A stretch of 62,156 nt of DNA from Cytobacillus purgationiresistens (GTDB taxonomy: Bacteria; Bacillota; Bacilli; Bacillales; Cytobacillaceae). The position numbers and the translations under genes are program-made. Location: the NCBI RefSeq assembly GCF_030813235.1, contig NZ_JAUSUB010000030.1, forward strand, positions 1 through 62,156, in the 5' to 3' direction. Each line of letters opens with the position of its first letter. Position 1 is the stretch's first letter. Below, piece by piece: positions 8,487 to 16,774 of the stretch. Under the pieces are notes generated by a model. The model was not told where the DNA came from. It was given only the letters and a program-made list of their open reading frames with translations, and ran no database searches.

Positions 8487-8846
8487 TTATTGTACAAACA
8501 GTTCGATCGGTCCATCAATCACTTCAGAAATTTGCTTAAGCATACTTTTAGGAGATAATGCTTCCGGTCCTGTTAAATCGTATACTTTTTCATGATGCCC
8601 CTCTTCTGTAAGTGCCTCTACTGCAACAGTAGCAATATCAGCTTATGAATTCTGGCACTTAAAGTCCATTAATGCCACAATTCTTCTAACACCAGCTTCT
8701 TTAGCCATTTGAACAATTCTTTTATTTGCCAAGTATTTAGCGTCTGATTGATCACTTTGAGTAATTAAAAATAAACTTTTAACATTATTTAAATGAGATT
8801 GTAAAGACTCAGGCCTATCAAGATTGCAACGTATCCTGTCCATCAA
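8487..8846 (-). pseudogene. NmrA-like / NAD(P)H-binding protein remnant
   Basis: Two pieces of an atypical short-chain dehydrogenase (NmrA/YesF-like quinone or azo reductase) are present. The upstream piece reads GDLDRPESL-like then VKSLFLITQSDQ and AKEAGVRRIVALM, but lacks the N-terminal GxTGxxG cofactor loop. The downstream piece reads ADIATVAVEALTEEG, VYDLTGPEALS and a C-terminal helix to a TAA at 8487. The middle ~100 residues are deleted at about 8645, where the frame also breaks. It is clearly non-functional. Confidence 0.6.
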
Positions 8847-8899
8847 TATAAATGAATAAGTATTGGGGTTGTTGCTATTATGGTAATAGAACTTAAACT

Positions 8900-8969
8900 A
8901 AACTGCACCTATTGTTATAAATAAAAAAGACGATTCAAAACCCCTTCAGCATTTAGACGGAAGGGGTTT
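8900..8969 (-). terminator. Terminator of the EamA gene with conserved tail
   Basis: On the minus strand the arms GAAACCCCTTC / GAAGGGGTTT (8969-8960 with 8947-8938) form a 10-bp stem, followed after a short spacer by TTTTTTATT and the AAACTGC tail copy at 8900-8909. It directly follows the EamA stop. Confidence 0.75.
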
Positions 8970-8974
8970 CGATG

Positions 8975-9892
8975 TTAACTAGCCTTCATTTTCCCAGGGT
9001 TTTCTTGGAATGAATTTGCTTTCCCTTTGGCATTTGGGCGATTGCCGAATATGATGGCAACTACAATAATACAAACGCCTATCCACTGTGCCAGCTGTAA
9101 TTTTTCGTCTAAAAAGACTAATGACATAAATAACGCAACCGGCAATTCCGAGGATGATAAAATGGTGCCAAGCCCCGCTCCAACATGCGGCATGCCAATC
9201 GCAAATAACAGCGGCGGCAGCATGACACCAAAAAGGCCAAGAAACAGGCTATAGGGGGTAATTGCCGCTGCTGTAGCAAAATCAAAGTAAAATATAGGTG
9301 GAAAAATAACAAACGTAGTAATTAATCCCCCAAGAGCGAATATCGCACTGCGCTGAATCGGCGGCAGCTCTTTCCCCACTGTCCCACTTACATATGCGAA
9401 GGCAGAGAATGAGCAAGCAGCAAGTAATCCCCATACCATGCCTGTTATAGAAAGATTGCTAAATCCATTAGATAAAACGCCAGCAGCTAAAATGGAACCA
9501 ATTAATAGCATGAAAATGGTAAATAGCTTTTGCTTGCTCGGCTTTTTATGATCGATCAAGTATTCTACTAATGTCCCGATCCATACAAATTGGAATAAGA
9601 ATATAATAGCTAATGAAGCGTCTAACGTTTGCAATGACTGATAATAAAAAATCCCAGTAAGCGCCATTGGTATGCCACCAAAAGCGATTGTAGAAAACCT
9701 TTTTATACTTACCTTTTGTTTTTTGGTAAATAGTACAAGCAACCAAATCAATAAGGTACCTGCAATAAACTGGCTTCCTGTAACCTGGGCCAACCCAAAC
9801 CCTTGCCCATAGGCCAATTTAACAAAGGTAGACAAAACCCCAAAGCAGGCGCCTCCTAGAAAAACAGCTAACGGATAAATCCACTGATTCAT
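8975..9892 (-). CDS. EamA/DMT family transporter
   Basis: A 305-residue ten-helix permease with two EamA repeats (about residues 5-135 and 150-280), as in RhaT and YdcZ-type metabolite exporters. The first helix FLGGACFGVLSTFVKLAY and the repeat motif GxLWxAxxxxSFSAFAYVS-like segment are typical. The second half ends in VFLDEKLQLAQWIGVCIIVVAIIFG. The ATG has AAGGAGGAG seven bases ahead. The gene has a consensus promoter 157 bases upstream and an intrinsic terminator inside its leader, so transcription is probably attenuated. The substrate is unknown; amino acids or nucleosides are possible. Confidence 0.85.
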   Translation of the reverse strand: MNQWIYPLAVFLGGACFGVLSTFVKLAYGQGFGLAQVTGSQFIAGTLLIWLLVLFTKKQKVSIKRFSTIAFGGIPMALTGIFYYQSLQTLDASLAIIFLFQFVWIGTLVEYLIDHKKPSKQKLFTIFMLLIGSILAAGVLSNGFSNLSITGMVWGLLAACSFSAFAYVSGTVGKELPPIQRSAIFALGGLITTFVIFPPIFYFDFATAAAITPYSLFLGLFGVMLPPLLFAIGMPHVGAGLGTILSSSELPVALFMSLVFLDEKLQLAQWIGVCIIVVAIIFGNRPNAKGKANSFQENPGKMKAS

Positions 9893-9930
9893 TTTTATTC
9901 TCCTCCTTATAAAAACATTTCAAATGCAAA

Positions 9931-9992
9931 TAAAAAAGCCACACACTTAAGAGAAAATAAGTGTGTGGCGAAAAAAGAGAGAAAATCTCCCT
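9931..9992 (-). terminator. Leader terminator (attenuator) before the EamA gene
   Basis: In minus-strand RNA a perfect 12-bp stem (GCCACACACTTA with TAAGTGTGTGGC; + strand 9938-9949 and 9958-9969) is followed by a TTTTTTA tract, only about 40 bases before the EamA start. A second, smaller hairpin (GGGAGA/TCTCTC, 9974-9988) with its own U-tract sits immediately upstream. Both lie downstream of a consensus promoter, so they act within the leader and not as the end of a previous gene. Confidence 0.7.
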
Positions 9993-10048
9993 TGAAAAGT
10001 CCACAAATCCAAAAAGGTTTTGTAATTTAATTGTTATTTACGTTAGAA

Positions 10049-10077
10049 ATATTAACGCTGAAATCAGGTTATGTCAA
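10049..10077 (-). promoter_or_regulatory. Sigma-A promoter of the EamA gene
   Basis: TTGACA (10077-10072) and TAATAT (10054-10049) with exactly 17 bases between. It predicts a leader RNA of about 150 bases containing the two hairpins at 9931-9992. Confidence 0.65.
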
Positions 10078-10224
10078 GGTAATATTCAAGATTTTAATAA
10101 AAGAGATCATGCATCATGTTTCTTATTATACTATTTATTTGATCGTAATTCTATGTTATATACTGGTTCTTCCCCGATTCACTATGTATTCCTTCTTGAG
10201 CTAAACTCCCTGTTAATAGTAAAA

Positions 10225-10848
10225 TCATAAAAAGCTATTATAGATTTTTGAAGCTTCTTTCCTCGGATGCTGAGTCTTTAAATAATAGTCTTCTCCTAGC
10301 CAATACCTCTTTTTATATTTATTTAACCTTTCTTCGGAATCACCAGTAACCAACTCTCGTTTTAACACTCTTTCATATCTTATCTCTCGTGGACAGTCTA
10401 AAAACAATGTATAATCATAAAACTTTTTCCATTCTTTTCTTAGCAAAAATATACCTTCAATTAAGATGATGCTTTCTGGTGTTATCTTAATTTTTTTAAA
10501 AGTATTGGTATCTGTAGACTTATTATAAAAAGGCAACGTTAATTCTTTGTCTCGATTATGTATTTTCTTAAATAAGTCGTTCGTTATCATTTCTATATTC
10601 CATTGCAAATAGTAATACTCATACCATTCATCATATCCCGTATGATACCTTTTGCTGCTTTCTACTATATGATCATCAATGTGAATCACACTTACAATAC
10701 ATTTATTTTTAAGCTCTCTCTCAAGTTGTGTTACTAATGTTGATTTTCCGGCTCCACTTAAACCATCTATTCCAACAATTAACGGACGTTTTTTTTGGGG
10801 ATGCACTTTGAATTGATTGAGTATTTCGTTTGTCATTTCTCTGAACAT
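10225..10848 (-). CDS. Uridine kinase-like P-loop kinase
   Basis: A 207-residue P-loop kinase of the uridine kinase/phosphoribulokinase group, phosphorylating a nucleoside or another small alcohol. The Walker A loop GIDGLSGAGKST is at about residues 26-37, followed by the IHIDDHIV strand with the usual Asp pair. The IILIEGIFLL strand and the LID-like RYERVLKREL segment also fit. It differs from true Udk in length and in the Tyr-rich middle region, so the substrate is uncertain. It is monocistronic, and the adjacent decayed GNAT gene is separated from it by its own 3' end. Confidence 0.75.
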   Translation of the reverse strand: MFREMTNEILNQFKVHPQKKRPLIVGIDGLSGAGKSTLVTQLERELKNKCIVSVIHIDDHIVESSKRYHTGYDEWYEYYYLQWNIEMITNDLFKKIHNRDKELTLPFYNKSTDTNTFKKIKITPESIILIEGIFLLRKEWKKFYDYTLFLDCPREIRYERVLKRELVTGDSEERLNKYKKRYWLGEDYYLKTQHPRKEASKIYNSFL

Positions 10849-10885
10849 ATTTAGTTCCCTTCCTCTTACTGATATAAATATCCAG

Positions 10886-11459
10886 TTACATGAGACTTCT
10901 TAACCTCTTAAATGCCGAATGAACAGTTAACCGATGAAATGTAATAAGCTCCCCTTTGAAAACAACAGAATATATGCCATAAGGAGTCGGTGATAATTCC
11001 ATTAACTGTTTTTTATTTTTGATATCAATGATTCGCACAGTCAGGTCTAACCTTTTGGCAGCTGTTATGATATTTTCTGTTGCAATCTCGACATATGGAC
11101 ATTGGAAAGAGCGTAAAATGGTAAAGTCATAGAACTTTTGGACGCTCTCATTCCAATTGCTTGGAAAACAAGGTGTTGATTCGTAAACATCAGCATAGAA
11201 ATGATAAATAAGTAATTCAAAATGATAGGGTCCTTTCTCAATTTGCTTAAAATTATTTTTTATAAAAATGTCTTTACTTGGGGTCCATGATGTTTCAGGG
11301 TTTGTGATGACTACTACGCCTAGTTTTAATAGATTTTTTGCATGATGGATACCGTTATTTTTATTTACATATCCCTGAGACTTTTTTGCTTCGCAAGCAG
11401 TAACTTCCCGTACCCTCTAGCAGTTCACTATCTAGTTCTATTATCTTAGTTTCTGACAT
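10886..11459 (-). pseudogene. GNAT/YoaP-like acetyltransferase, frameshifted
   Basis: The start retains a good ribosome site (AAAGGGGG six bases before the ATG at 11459) and reads MSETKIIELDSELLEG before losing frame at about 11410. The other frame then stays open for about 175 codons. These encode the end of a GNAT domain (KDIFIKNNFKQIEKGPYHFELLIYHF) and a YoaP-type C-terminal domain (FTILRSFQCPYVEIATENI, then TVRIIDI and YGIYSVVFKGELITF). The N-terminal acetyl-CoA half is largely missing. A one-base frameshift plus a deletion explain the structure. Confidence 0.55.
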
Positions 11460-11586
11460 CATGATCCCCCTTTACATTCAAATATTTCTATAAACAGCGC
11501 ACTAGTTCCTCTAATGCCTTACTCATTCGTTAGAAATAACAAATCGTCCAATCTAAGTGCGAAGAAGATATATTCGGAGAAAAATG

Positions 11587-11630
11587 AAAAAAAACCTGAG
11601 TCCATATCAATATCGGACTCAGGTTTTTTT
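11587..11630. terminator. Bidirectional terminator after the cupin gene
   Basis: AACCTGAGTCC (11593-11603) pairs perfectly with GGACTCAGGTT (11615-11625), with an A-run before and a T-run after, so it works on both strands. On the minus strand it ends the cupin transcript. Confidence 0.85.
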
Positions 11631-11751
11631 CTGTCTATTTAACAAGGATCACTTTAATATACAGAGATCATCTTAGTTTAAAATGTCCTTTACATAGAAT
11701 ACTGATTAGATAGGTTCAGGCTTTATGAGTGTTAAAAAATCAGATTATATG

Positions 11752-12291
11752 TCAAATTACCCCACCTTGATAATATAAATAACGATGGTTTTCTTCTTGT
11801 TCCATTGCAATAGCTTTCGTTTGCTGAACAGTACCATGCGGATGGTGAGGTGGCGCATAAATAGAATAAAGCTTAAGCGGGACATTACCAGTGTTGGTTA
11901 CATTATGCCATTTTCCCGCAGGTATCATGATCGCATCATCTTGGTGAACATTTTGTACATAATGTAAATAATTCACTTGATCACCCATTTGAACAACTCC
12001 TTGACCTTGTTCAATACGTAAAAATTGATCAGTTGCAGGGTGAATTTCTAAACCAATATCATCGCCAACATTAATACTCATCAACGTAACTTGCAAATGT
12101 GTTCCAGTCCATAAAGCCGTACGATAAGTATGGTTACTCTTAGTCGCCTCATCAATATTTACGACATATGGCTGTGCCCCATGATCTCTTACTCGATAGT
12201 TTCTTTGACCCTTTCTTAACCTATCGCCAGGGTTATATATTGCTGTATGTGCGTAATACTGGTAGGGATAAATTGGAGAATGGTAATACAT
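11752..12291 (-). CDS. Cupin domain-containing protein
   Basis: A single-domain cupin with a Tyr-rich N-terminus (YYHSPIYPYQYYAHT). The two cupin motifs are clear: GDDIGLEIHPATDQFLRIEQGQG with Glu/His ligands, then DDAIMIPAGKWHNVTNTG. The family resembles small mannose-6-phosphate isomerase-like or spore-coat-associated cupins, and the reaction is unknown. The ATG at 12291 is chosen (AAGGGAAAG eight bases ahead); the GTG 18 bases earlier overlaps that ribosome site. The gene is alone between two terminators. Confidence 0.8.
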   Translation of the reverse strand: MYYHSPIYPYQYYAHTAIYNPGDRLRKGQRNYRVRDHGAQPYVVNIDEATKSNHTYRTALWTGTHLQVTLMSINVGDDIGLEIHPATDQFLRIEQGQGVVQMGDQVNYLHYVQNVHQDDAIMIPAGKWHNVTNTGNVPLKLYSIYAPPHHPHGTVQQTKAIAMEQEENHRYLYYQGGVI

Positions 12292-12403
12292 GATGATCTT
12301 TCCCTTCACAAATTGGTATGGTCATCATATGCCTATTGTGTAGGGAATGTTCTTAATGGTATTTAATGTTTGTCACCTTTTAACTAATAATTTAATTAAT
12401 GGC

Positions 12404-13534
12404 TTAGCTTATCTTTTTAAACCGATTCTGTTTAAAAGAAGAAAGATCAAATCTGTTTTGTCCAGTCGATATAAAATCACTCAATATTTCACCAACTACA
12501 CTACCAAATTTAAACCCATGTCCTGAGAATCCAGCTGCAATTGCAATATTCTTAAATACTGGATGTTGATCTATAATAAAATCTTCATCTGTTGTCATCG
12601 TGTATAAACAAGTTTTACCCTCATTTAGAGTAAAGTCGTTTTCAGACATATGATCATTTAAAAATTTCTTCAGTTCCAAATCGTCCTTATCATTAAACTT
12701 ACGAAGAGGTTTATCAGGATTCACAGGCACACCACCATCATGTCGACCTACTTTTATGCCTCTTCCATTTATACTTGGAAAGCCATAAAAGGTTCCGTTA
12801 TCAGTCTCAAACGTGAAACATGGAAAGTTTGGATATTCATAGGAATTTTTCGCTTCATACCACCCAAAGGTTTTTCGCAATGGCTGTAGAGGCAATTCTA
12901 AATCAAGCATTTCCAAAATCCATTTAGACCAAGCTCCCGCCGCAACTATTAATGACTCCGCTTCAAAGCTCTGTTCTTTTGTTGAAACAACCACTTTATC
13001 AGAATTAGGCTTTATACTAACTACTTTTGAATTCGATCGTATTTCAGCTCCATTACTGCTAGCAAGATTACGGTATGAATTAATAATCTCTGATGTTTTT
13101 AAGATGCCTCCCATTGATTCAAAACACCCTATAAATGTTTCTGGAAGAGAAAAACCTTTCCATTTTTTATTGATCTCTTCAGAAGATAATACCTCCAAGG
13201 GAAGATTATATGTGGCTGAACCTGAAATGACATTTTTAATAAATGTCGAATCTTCCTTCCCACTATTTAAAACGCCTGTTTGCAGAAAAATAGATTCACT
13301 TGATTCTTTTTCTAGGTCTCTCCATAACTCATTTGCACGAAGAAGCAATGGTACATAATTTTCTCCTTCTCCATATGAAAAACGAATAATTCGAGTATCT
13401 CCGTGGTGGCTTCCTTTATCATGAGGAGGGTTATGGGAATCAAGCATTAACACGCGTTTTCCTCTTTTTGAAAGATAGTATCCTGCAGCAATCCCCATTG
13501 TACCAGCACCAATAATAATTGTGTCATAAACCAT
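12404..13534 (-). CDS. N-methyl-L-tryptophan / sarcosine oxidase (solA-like)
   Basis: A flavoenzyme of the monomeric sarcosine oxidase family that oxidatively demethylates N-methyl amino acids, giving formaldehyde and hydrogen peroxide. The N-terminal Rossmann motif IIIGAGTMGIAAGYYLSKRG is followed by RIIRFSYGE. The Cys for covalent FAD attachment is in GKTCLYTMTTDEDFIID, and the C-terminal GFSGHGFKFGSVVGE flavin motif is present. Length (376) matches the family. The ATG at 13534 has AAAGGAG eight bases ahead, while the TTG at 13540 is too close to it. It is not linked to other sarcosine genes; the catalase at 16775 could remove its peroxide, which is speculative. Confidence 0.85.
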   Translation of the reverse strand: MVYDTIIIGAGTMGIAAGYYLSKRGKRVLMLDSHNPPHDKGSHHGDTRIIRFSYGEGENYVPLLLRANELWRDLEKESSESIFLQTGVLNSGKEDSTFIKNVISGSATYNLPLEVLSSEEINKKWKGFSLPETFIGCFESMGGILKTSEIINSYRNLASSNGAEIRSNSKVVSIKPNSDKVVVSTKEQSFEAESLIVAAGAWSKWILEMLDLELPLQPLRKTFGWYEAKNSYEYPNFPCFTFETDNGTFYGFPSINGRGIKVGRHDGGVPVNPDKPLRKFNDKDDLELKKFLNDHMSENDFTLNEGKTCLYTMTTDEDFIIDQHPVFKNIAIAAGFSGHGFKFGSVVGEILSDFISTGQNRFDLSSFKQNRFKKIS

Positions 13535-13606
13535 TCTCAAAACTCCTTTAATTTTCTGCCAATTATACTTGCTATCTAAACAAACTGCATTGATTGTACC
13601 TCATCG

Positions 13607-13635
13607 AAAAACCGTAATTTTATATTGCGGTTTTT
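13607..13635 (-). terminator. Terminator with tail after a 35-residue ORF
   Basis: On the minus strand AAAAACCGCAAT pairs with ATTACGGTTTTT (one G-U) around ATAAA. A tail resembling the AAACTGC family follows (+ strand 13581-13600). It starts nine bases after the stop of the small ORF at 13644. Confidence 0.6.
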
Positions 13636-13643
13636 CTGTTGAA

Positions 13644-13751
13644 CTATTTTGAACTATTCTGCCCTATAGTCCAATAAGACAAGGTTGCTGAAATTATTAT
13701 CAACATGATCACAACCAAAAAATACCAATATAACGAAAAATAGAAACTCAA
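13644..13751 (-). CDS. Possible 35-residue hydrophobic peptide
   Basis: A TTG start is preceded at five bases by GAGGTG. The product reads MSFYFSLYWYFLVVIMLIII, then SATLSYWTIGQNSSK, i.e. one transmembrane helix with a short polar tail. A terminator follows the stop almost directly. Just upstream, another short frame ends in NCNELDRILEHMKTLEFME, which has a Spo0E-like ELD helix, but it has no start. No family was recognised. Gene status rests only on the ribosome site, hydrophobic helix and terminator. Confidence 0.35.
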   Translation of the reverse strand: MSFYFSLYWYFLVVIMLIIISATLSYWTIGQNSSK

Positions 13752-13761
13752 GATTACACCT

Positions 13762-14080
13762 CATTTATTCCATAAATTCAAGTGTCTTCATATGCTCTAA
13801 AATTCTATCTAATTCGTTACAATTCCTTCTTAAACTAACTTCACTTTATTATGCTAATGCCCCCTATACCTTAAGTACTTATATTCACAAACTTTCATTT
13901 ATTATAGCAATGCTGCTCCGTTACGTGAAAAGAAAAAGGGAAAATTCGTTATTGATTCACCACTATCCTTTAATACAAAAAAGAGAAATAACAAAATTAC
14001 AAAAAGTTTTAAAAATAAAATGTATATTATTTTAAAGCGTGTTACATTCGAAATGTATCAAACAAATATAAACCAAGAAA
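13762..14080. other. AT-rich intergenic region
   Basis: Apart from a 26-codon open fragment with a Spo0E-like ELD helix ending at about 13766 on the minus strand, and a presumed promoter for the gene at 14094, nothing was recognised in this stretch. Confidence 0.3.
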
Positions 14081-14093
14081 GGAAGAATAATTG

Positions 14094-14546
14094 ATGAAAT
14101 TTAAAGTCGAAACACTTCCAAACTATCGTATCGCTTATGTACGACGAGTCGGTCCATATGGTCCCGCAAATATTGAAGTGATGGAAAAGTTGAAAAAATG
14201 GGCTAAGGAGAAAAAACTTCTTAAATCGAGTACTACACTACTTGCAATTCAGCAAGATAACCCTGAGACAATACTTCCTGAAAATTGTAGGTTTGATGCC
14301 TGTATTGTGCTATCAGAGGATTATCAAATGGATGATTCAATGAGCGAGAGGGAACTTTCTGGTGGAAAATACCTGGTTTATAAAGTTAAACATACAGCAG
14401 AAGATATTCAAAATGCATATGCTACTATTTTTCCATCTCTACAAAGCAATGGATATCAAATTGATAACAAACCAATTTTCGAAAGATACATTGGTGATAT
14501 GAATAATAACCATTATTGCGAAATATGCGTACCTGTAAAACCATAA
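14094..14546 (+). CDS. GyrI-like / AraC effector-binding domain protein
   Basis: A stand-alone GyrI-like ligand-binding domain of 150 residues. The first strand is KVETLPNYRIAYVRRVGPYG, with the family's V-G-P-Y-G turn. DACIVLSEDY, a GGKYLVYKVKH strand and the C-terminal IFERYIGD and EICVPV strand complete the repeat. Such proteins bind small molecules or act like SbmC, and a function cannot be assigned. The ATG at 14094 is used (GGAAG upstream); a TTG directly precedes it. The gene is alone and convergent with the small membrane-protein gene. Confidence 0.75.
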   Translation: MKFKVETLPNYRIAYVRRVGPYGPANIEVMEKLKKWAKEKKLLKSSTTLLAIQQDNPETILPENCRFDACIVLSEDYQMDDSMSERELSGGKYLVYKVKHTAEDIQNAYATIFPSLQSNGYQIDNKPIFERYIGDMNNNHYCEICVPVKP

Positions 14547-14651
14547 TAGTCTGATTAGCTATGTTTTGTTTGATATTTTATCATCAACAAAAATTAAGAG
14601 AAGAACAAGTTGGTTATTAGTGCATATCACTTCTTGTTCTTCTGTTACTAA

Positions 14652-14698
14652 CCTGCACCGTTTGTGCAATAAAAAACGATTCTTCGAATGAAAAATCG
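14652..14698 (-). terminator. Terminator with conserved tail
   Basis: On the minus strand CGATTTTTC pairs with GAAGAATCG around ATTC, followed by TTTTTTATT and a clear tail copy (+ strand, CTGCACCGTTTGTGCAA). It ends the small membrane-protein gene at 14746. Confidence 0.75.
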
Positions 14699-14745
14699 CC
14701 GACCATTTTAAATATAAGAAATTATAATTCTTTAAAATAGACTCT

Positions 14746-14970
14746 TTATTTGTTCAATTTTTTTGTATCAATAAATAGGCTTTGGGCGAGCAAATAGGCT
14801 AAGGAAGCAATAACCAATATTAATAATGGCAATGACAATATCTGACCAAAAACTTGCTCTTGATGTAAATTTGGTGTGTAAAAAATAGTTTGAATTAAAC
14901 CTGAACCTATTTGAAATATAAAATAAAGCAATATAAAACTAATCAAAAAAACAAAATACTTTTTCATCAT
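14746..14970 (-). CDS. Small membrane protein, two TM helices (YfzA-like)
   Basis: The 74-residue product has two hydrophobic helices, about residues 4-27 and 43-66, separated by a polar loop (YTPNLHQEQVFGQ), and a basic C-terminus KKLNK. The arrangement and the TPN loop resemble small YfzA-type Bacillus membrane proteins, but the match is by eye only. AAAGGG lies six bases before the first of two ATG codons. A terminator with tail follows. Function unknown. Confidence 0.6.
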   Translation of the reverse strand: MMKKYFVFLISFILLYFIFQIGSGLIQTIFYTPNLHQEQVFGQILSLPLLILVIASLAYLLAQSLFIDTKKLNK

Positions 14971-15025
14971 TATTAGCCCTTTAAATTAATTTAATTATCG
15001 TATACCATTTTTAGTTATTTCGCTA

Positions 15026-15087
15026 ACCTGCCCGTTTTTTCCACAAGCAATAGAGCTTCCCTTATTTGAGGAAAGCCCCTGTTACCA
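15026..15087 (-). terminator. Imperfect terminator with conserved tail
   Basis: On the minus strand GCTTTCC pairs imperfectly with GGGAAGC, with the CTGCCCGTTT tail beyond (+ strand 15028-15044). It lies within 80 bases of the DUF4256 stop. Confidence 0.4.
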
Positions 15088-15106
15088 TTTAGTTGTCTAT
15101 GAAATT

Positions 15107-15709
<603 letters not shown>

Positions 15710-16160
15710 TATTTAAGTATGCATTAATATTATTCGTTTTATTATAGCACCTGTTAGTAAAATTCATATTTTATGGTGCGATATTCGCATAAACTATATG
15801 AAAAAATAATAATGGTAGTAATGGAACAGATAATATACTTTAACTTTATTCTAAATGAGCTAATAATCTAATTTGTAAACATGCTATATAGAATGAATAA
15901 CCGTACTACAACAAAACAATCCATTGTTGGACCTAAAATTTGATCATTTCAATGAGCATTATTCACAAACGAACCTGACAGTTAGAACGACAACCCATTT
16001 CTTCTTGAACCATCTGCGCCATTAACTCAATGAAATAACAGATCATTTCGGTTCATCTTTTTTATAAACGGTACACCTTTTTTATAACAGCACAACTTTG
16101 TTTAAACTCAGCATTAAATAGAATCTTACAGTATTTCCCCTCTGAAAACTGCCGCTTTAG
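15710..16160. other. Intergenic region, no gene recognised
   Basis: About 450 AT-rich bases separate DUF4256 from the terminator of the next gene. A short minus-strand frame around 16000 (FIELMAQMVQEEMGCRSNC) has no start and no family match. The DUF4256 promoter should lie near 15715-15790. Confidence 0.3.
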
Positions 16161-16209
16161 CGACATCAAAAATGGCAATCCACTATAATGAAGGATTGCG
16201 AATTTTTTT
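16141..16209. terminator. Terminator hairpin with conserved tail
   Basis: GGCAATCC (16174-16181) pairs with GGATTGC (16193-16199). A T-run follows on the plus strand and a shorter CATTTTTG on the minus strand, where the AAACTGCCGC tail copy (16145-16160) lies beyond. It ends the small gene at 16214. Confidence 0.65.
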
Positions 16210-16213
16210 GCCT

Positions 16214-16435
16214 CTAATTTTCAAAAGCATATAAAAGAATTTCCATACCACTATGAGTCTTACGCCAATCGTAAACAATGATTACATCTGTGCCAGTTCT
16301 ATTTTCTACATCTTTTTTAAATGCATTTTTTACTTCATCTATAATAATTCTCTTATGTTCGTATTTACCTGAATTTATTTCTTTTCTGTCATCGTATACA
16401 ATTGTATAATCTACTAATTTATTTGAAATATTCAT
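16214..16435 (-). CDS. Small hypothetical protein (73 aa)
   Basis: A short soluble alpha/beta protein, rich in charged residues, with repeated strand-like blocks DYTIVYDDRKE and VIIVYDWRK flanking a helix (DEVKNAFKKDVEN). GGGGTGAG four bases before the ATG is a strong ribosome site and a terminator follows directly, which supports a real gene. No family was recognised. Confidence 0.55.
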   Translation of the reverse strand: MNISNKLVDYTIVYDDRKEINSGKYEHKRIIIDEVKNAFKKDVENRTGTDVIIVYDWRKTHSGMEILLYAFEN

Positions 16436-16620
16436 TTAACTCACCCCATAACTCCAGTTTAAGACAAATTAATCATTTAAACAACTATCTACCTTCTTTC
16501 ACTAACCCCTGTTAGTCTAATAAAAAGAACTACTTTTCAGGTAGTCTCTTCTACAGTTATTTTGGCATCTGGTTGTGTTCACTTTTTTATCTGTAGCACA
16601 CTTTTACTTTAGAAACCAAT

Positions 16621-16651
16621 AGGGGCATTCCTTTTTTATTGGAACACCCCT
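16621..16651 (-). terminator. Hairpin downstream of the catalase gene
   Basis: AGGGGCATTCC (16621-16631) pairs with GGAACACCCCT (16641-16651) with two wobbles. It lies about 125 bases after the catalase stop. The U-tract is poor; a weaker hairpin with TTTTT at 16521-16545 may complete termination. Confidence 0.4.
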
Positions 16652-16774
16652 TTAAGTGTATGAATTCACGATGCAGTTGGGCTCTTGCTTCACAGCTCTA
16701 AATAAGAAGATTCAAATAGCTTAAAGCGCCACTATTACAATACACCGTAATATTCTAGTATAATTCTAAAAAAA

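Noticed and set aside
9819..10004. Phe-rich leader peptide in the EamA leader
   Set aside because: The GTG has no ribosome site and the frame runs into the EamA gene itself. The hairpins explain the region better; kept only as a remark.
16000..16080. Short minus-strand coding-like fragment (FIELMAQMVQEEMG)
   Set aside because: No start codon, ribosome site or recognisable family; too short to call a pseudogene.
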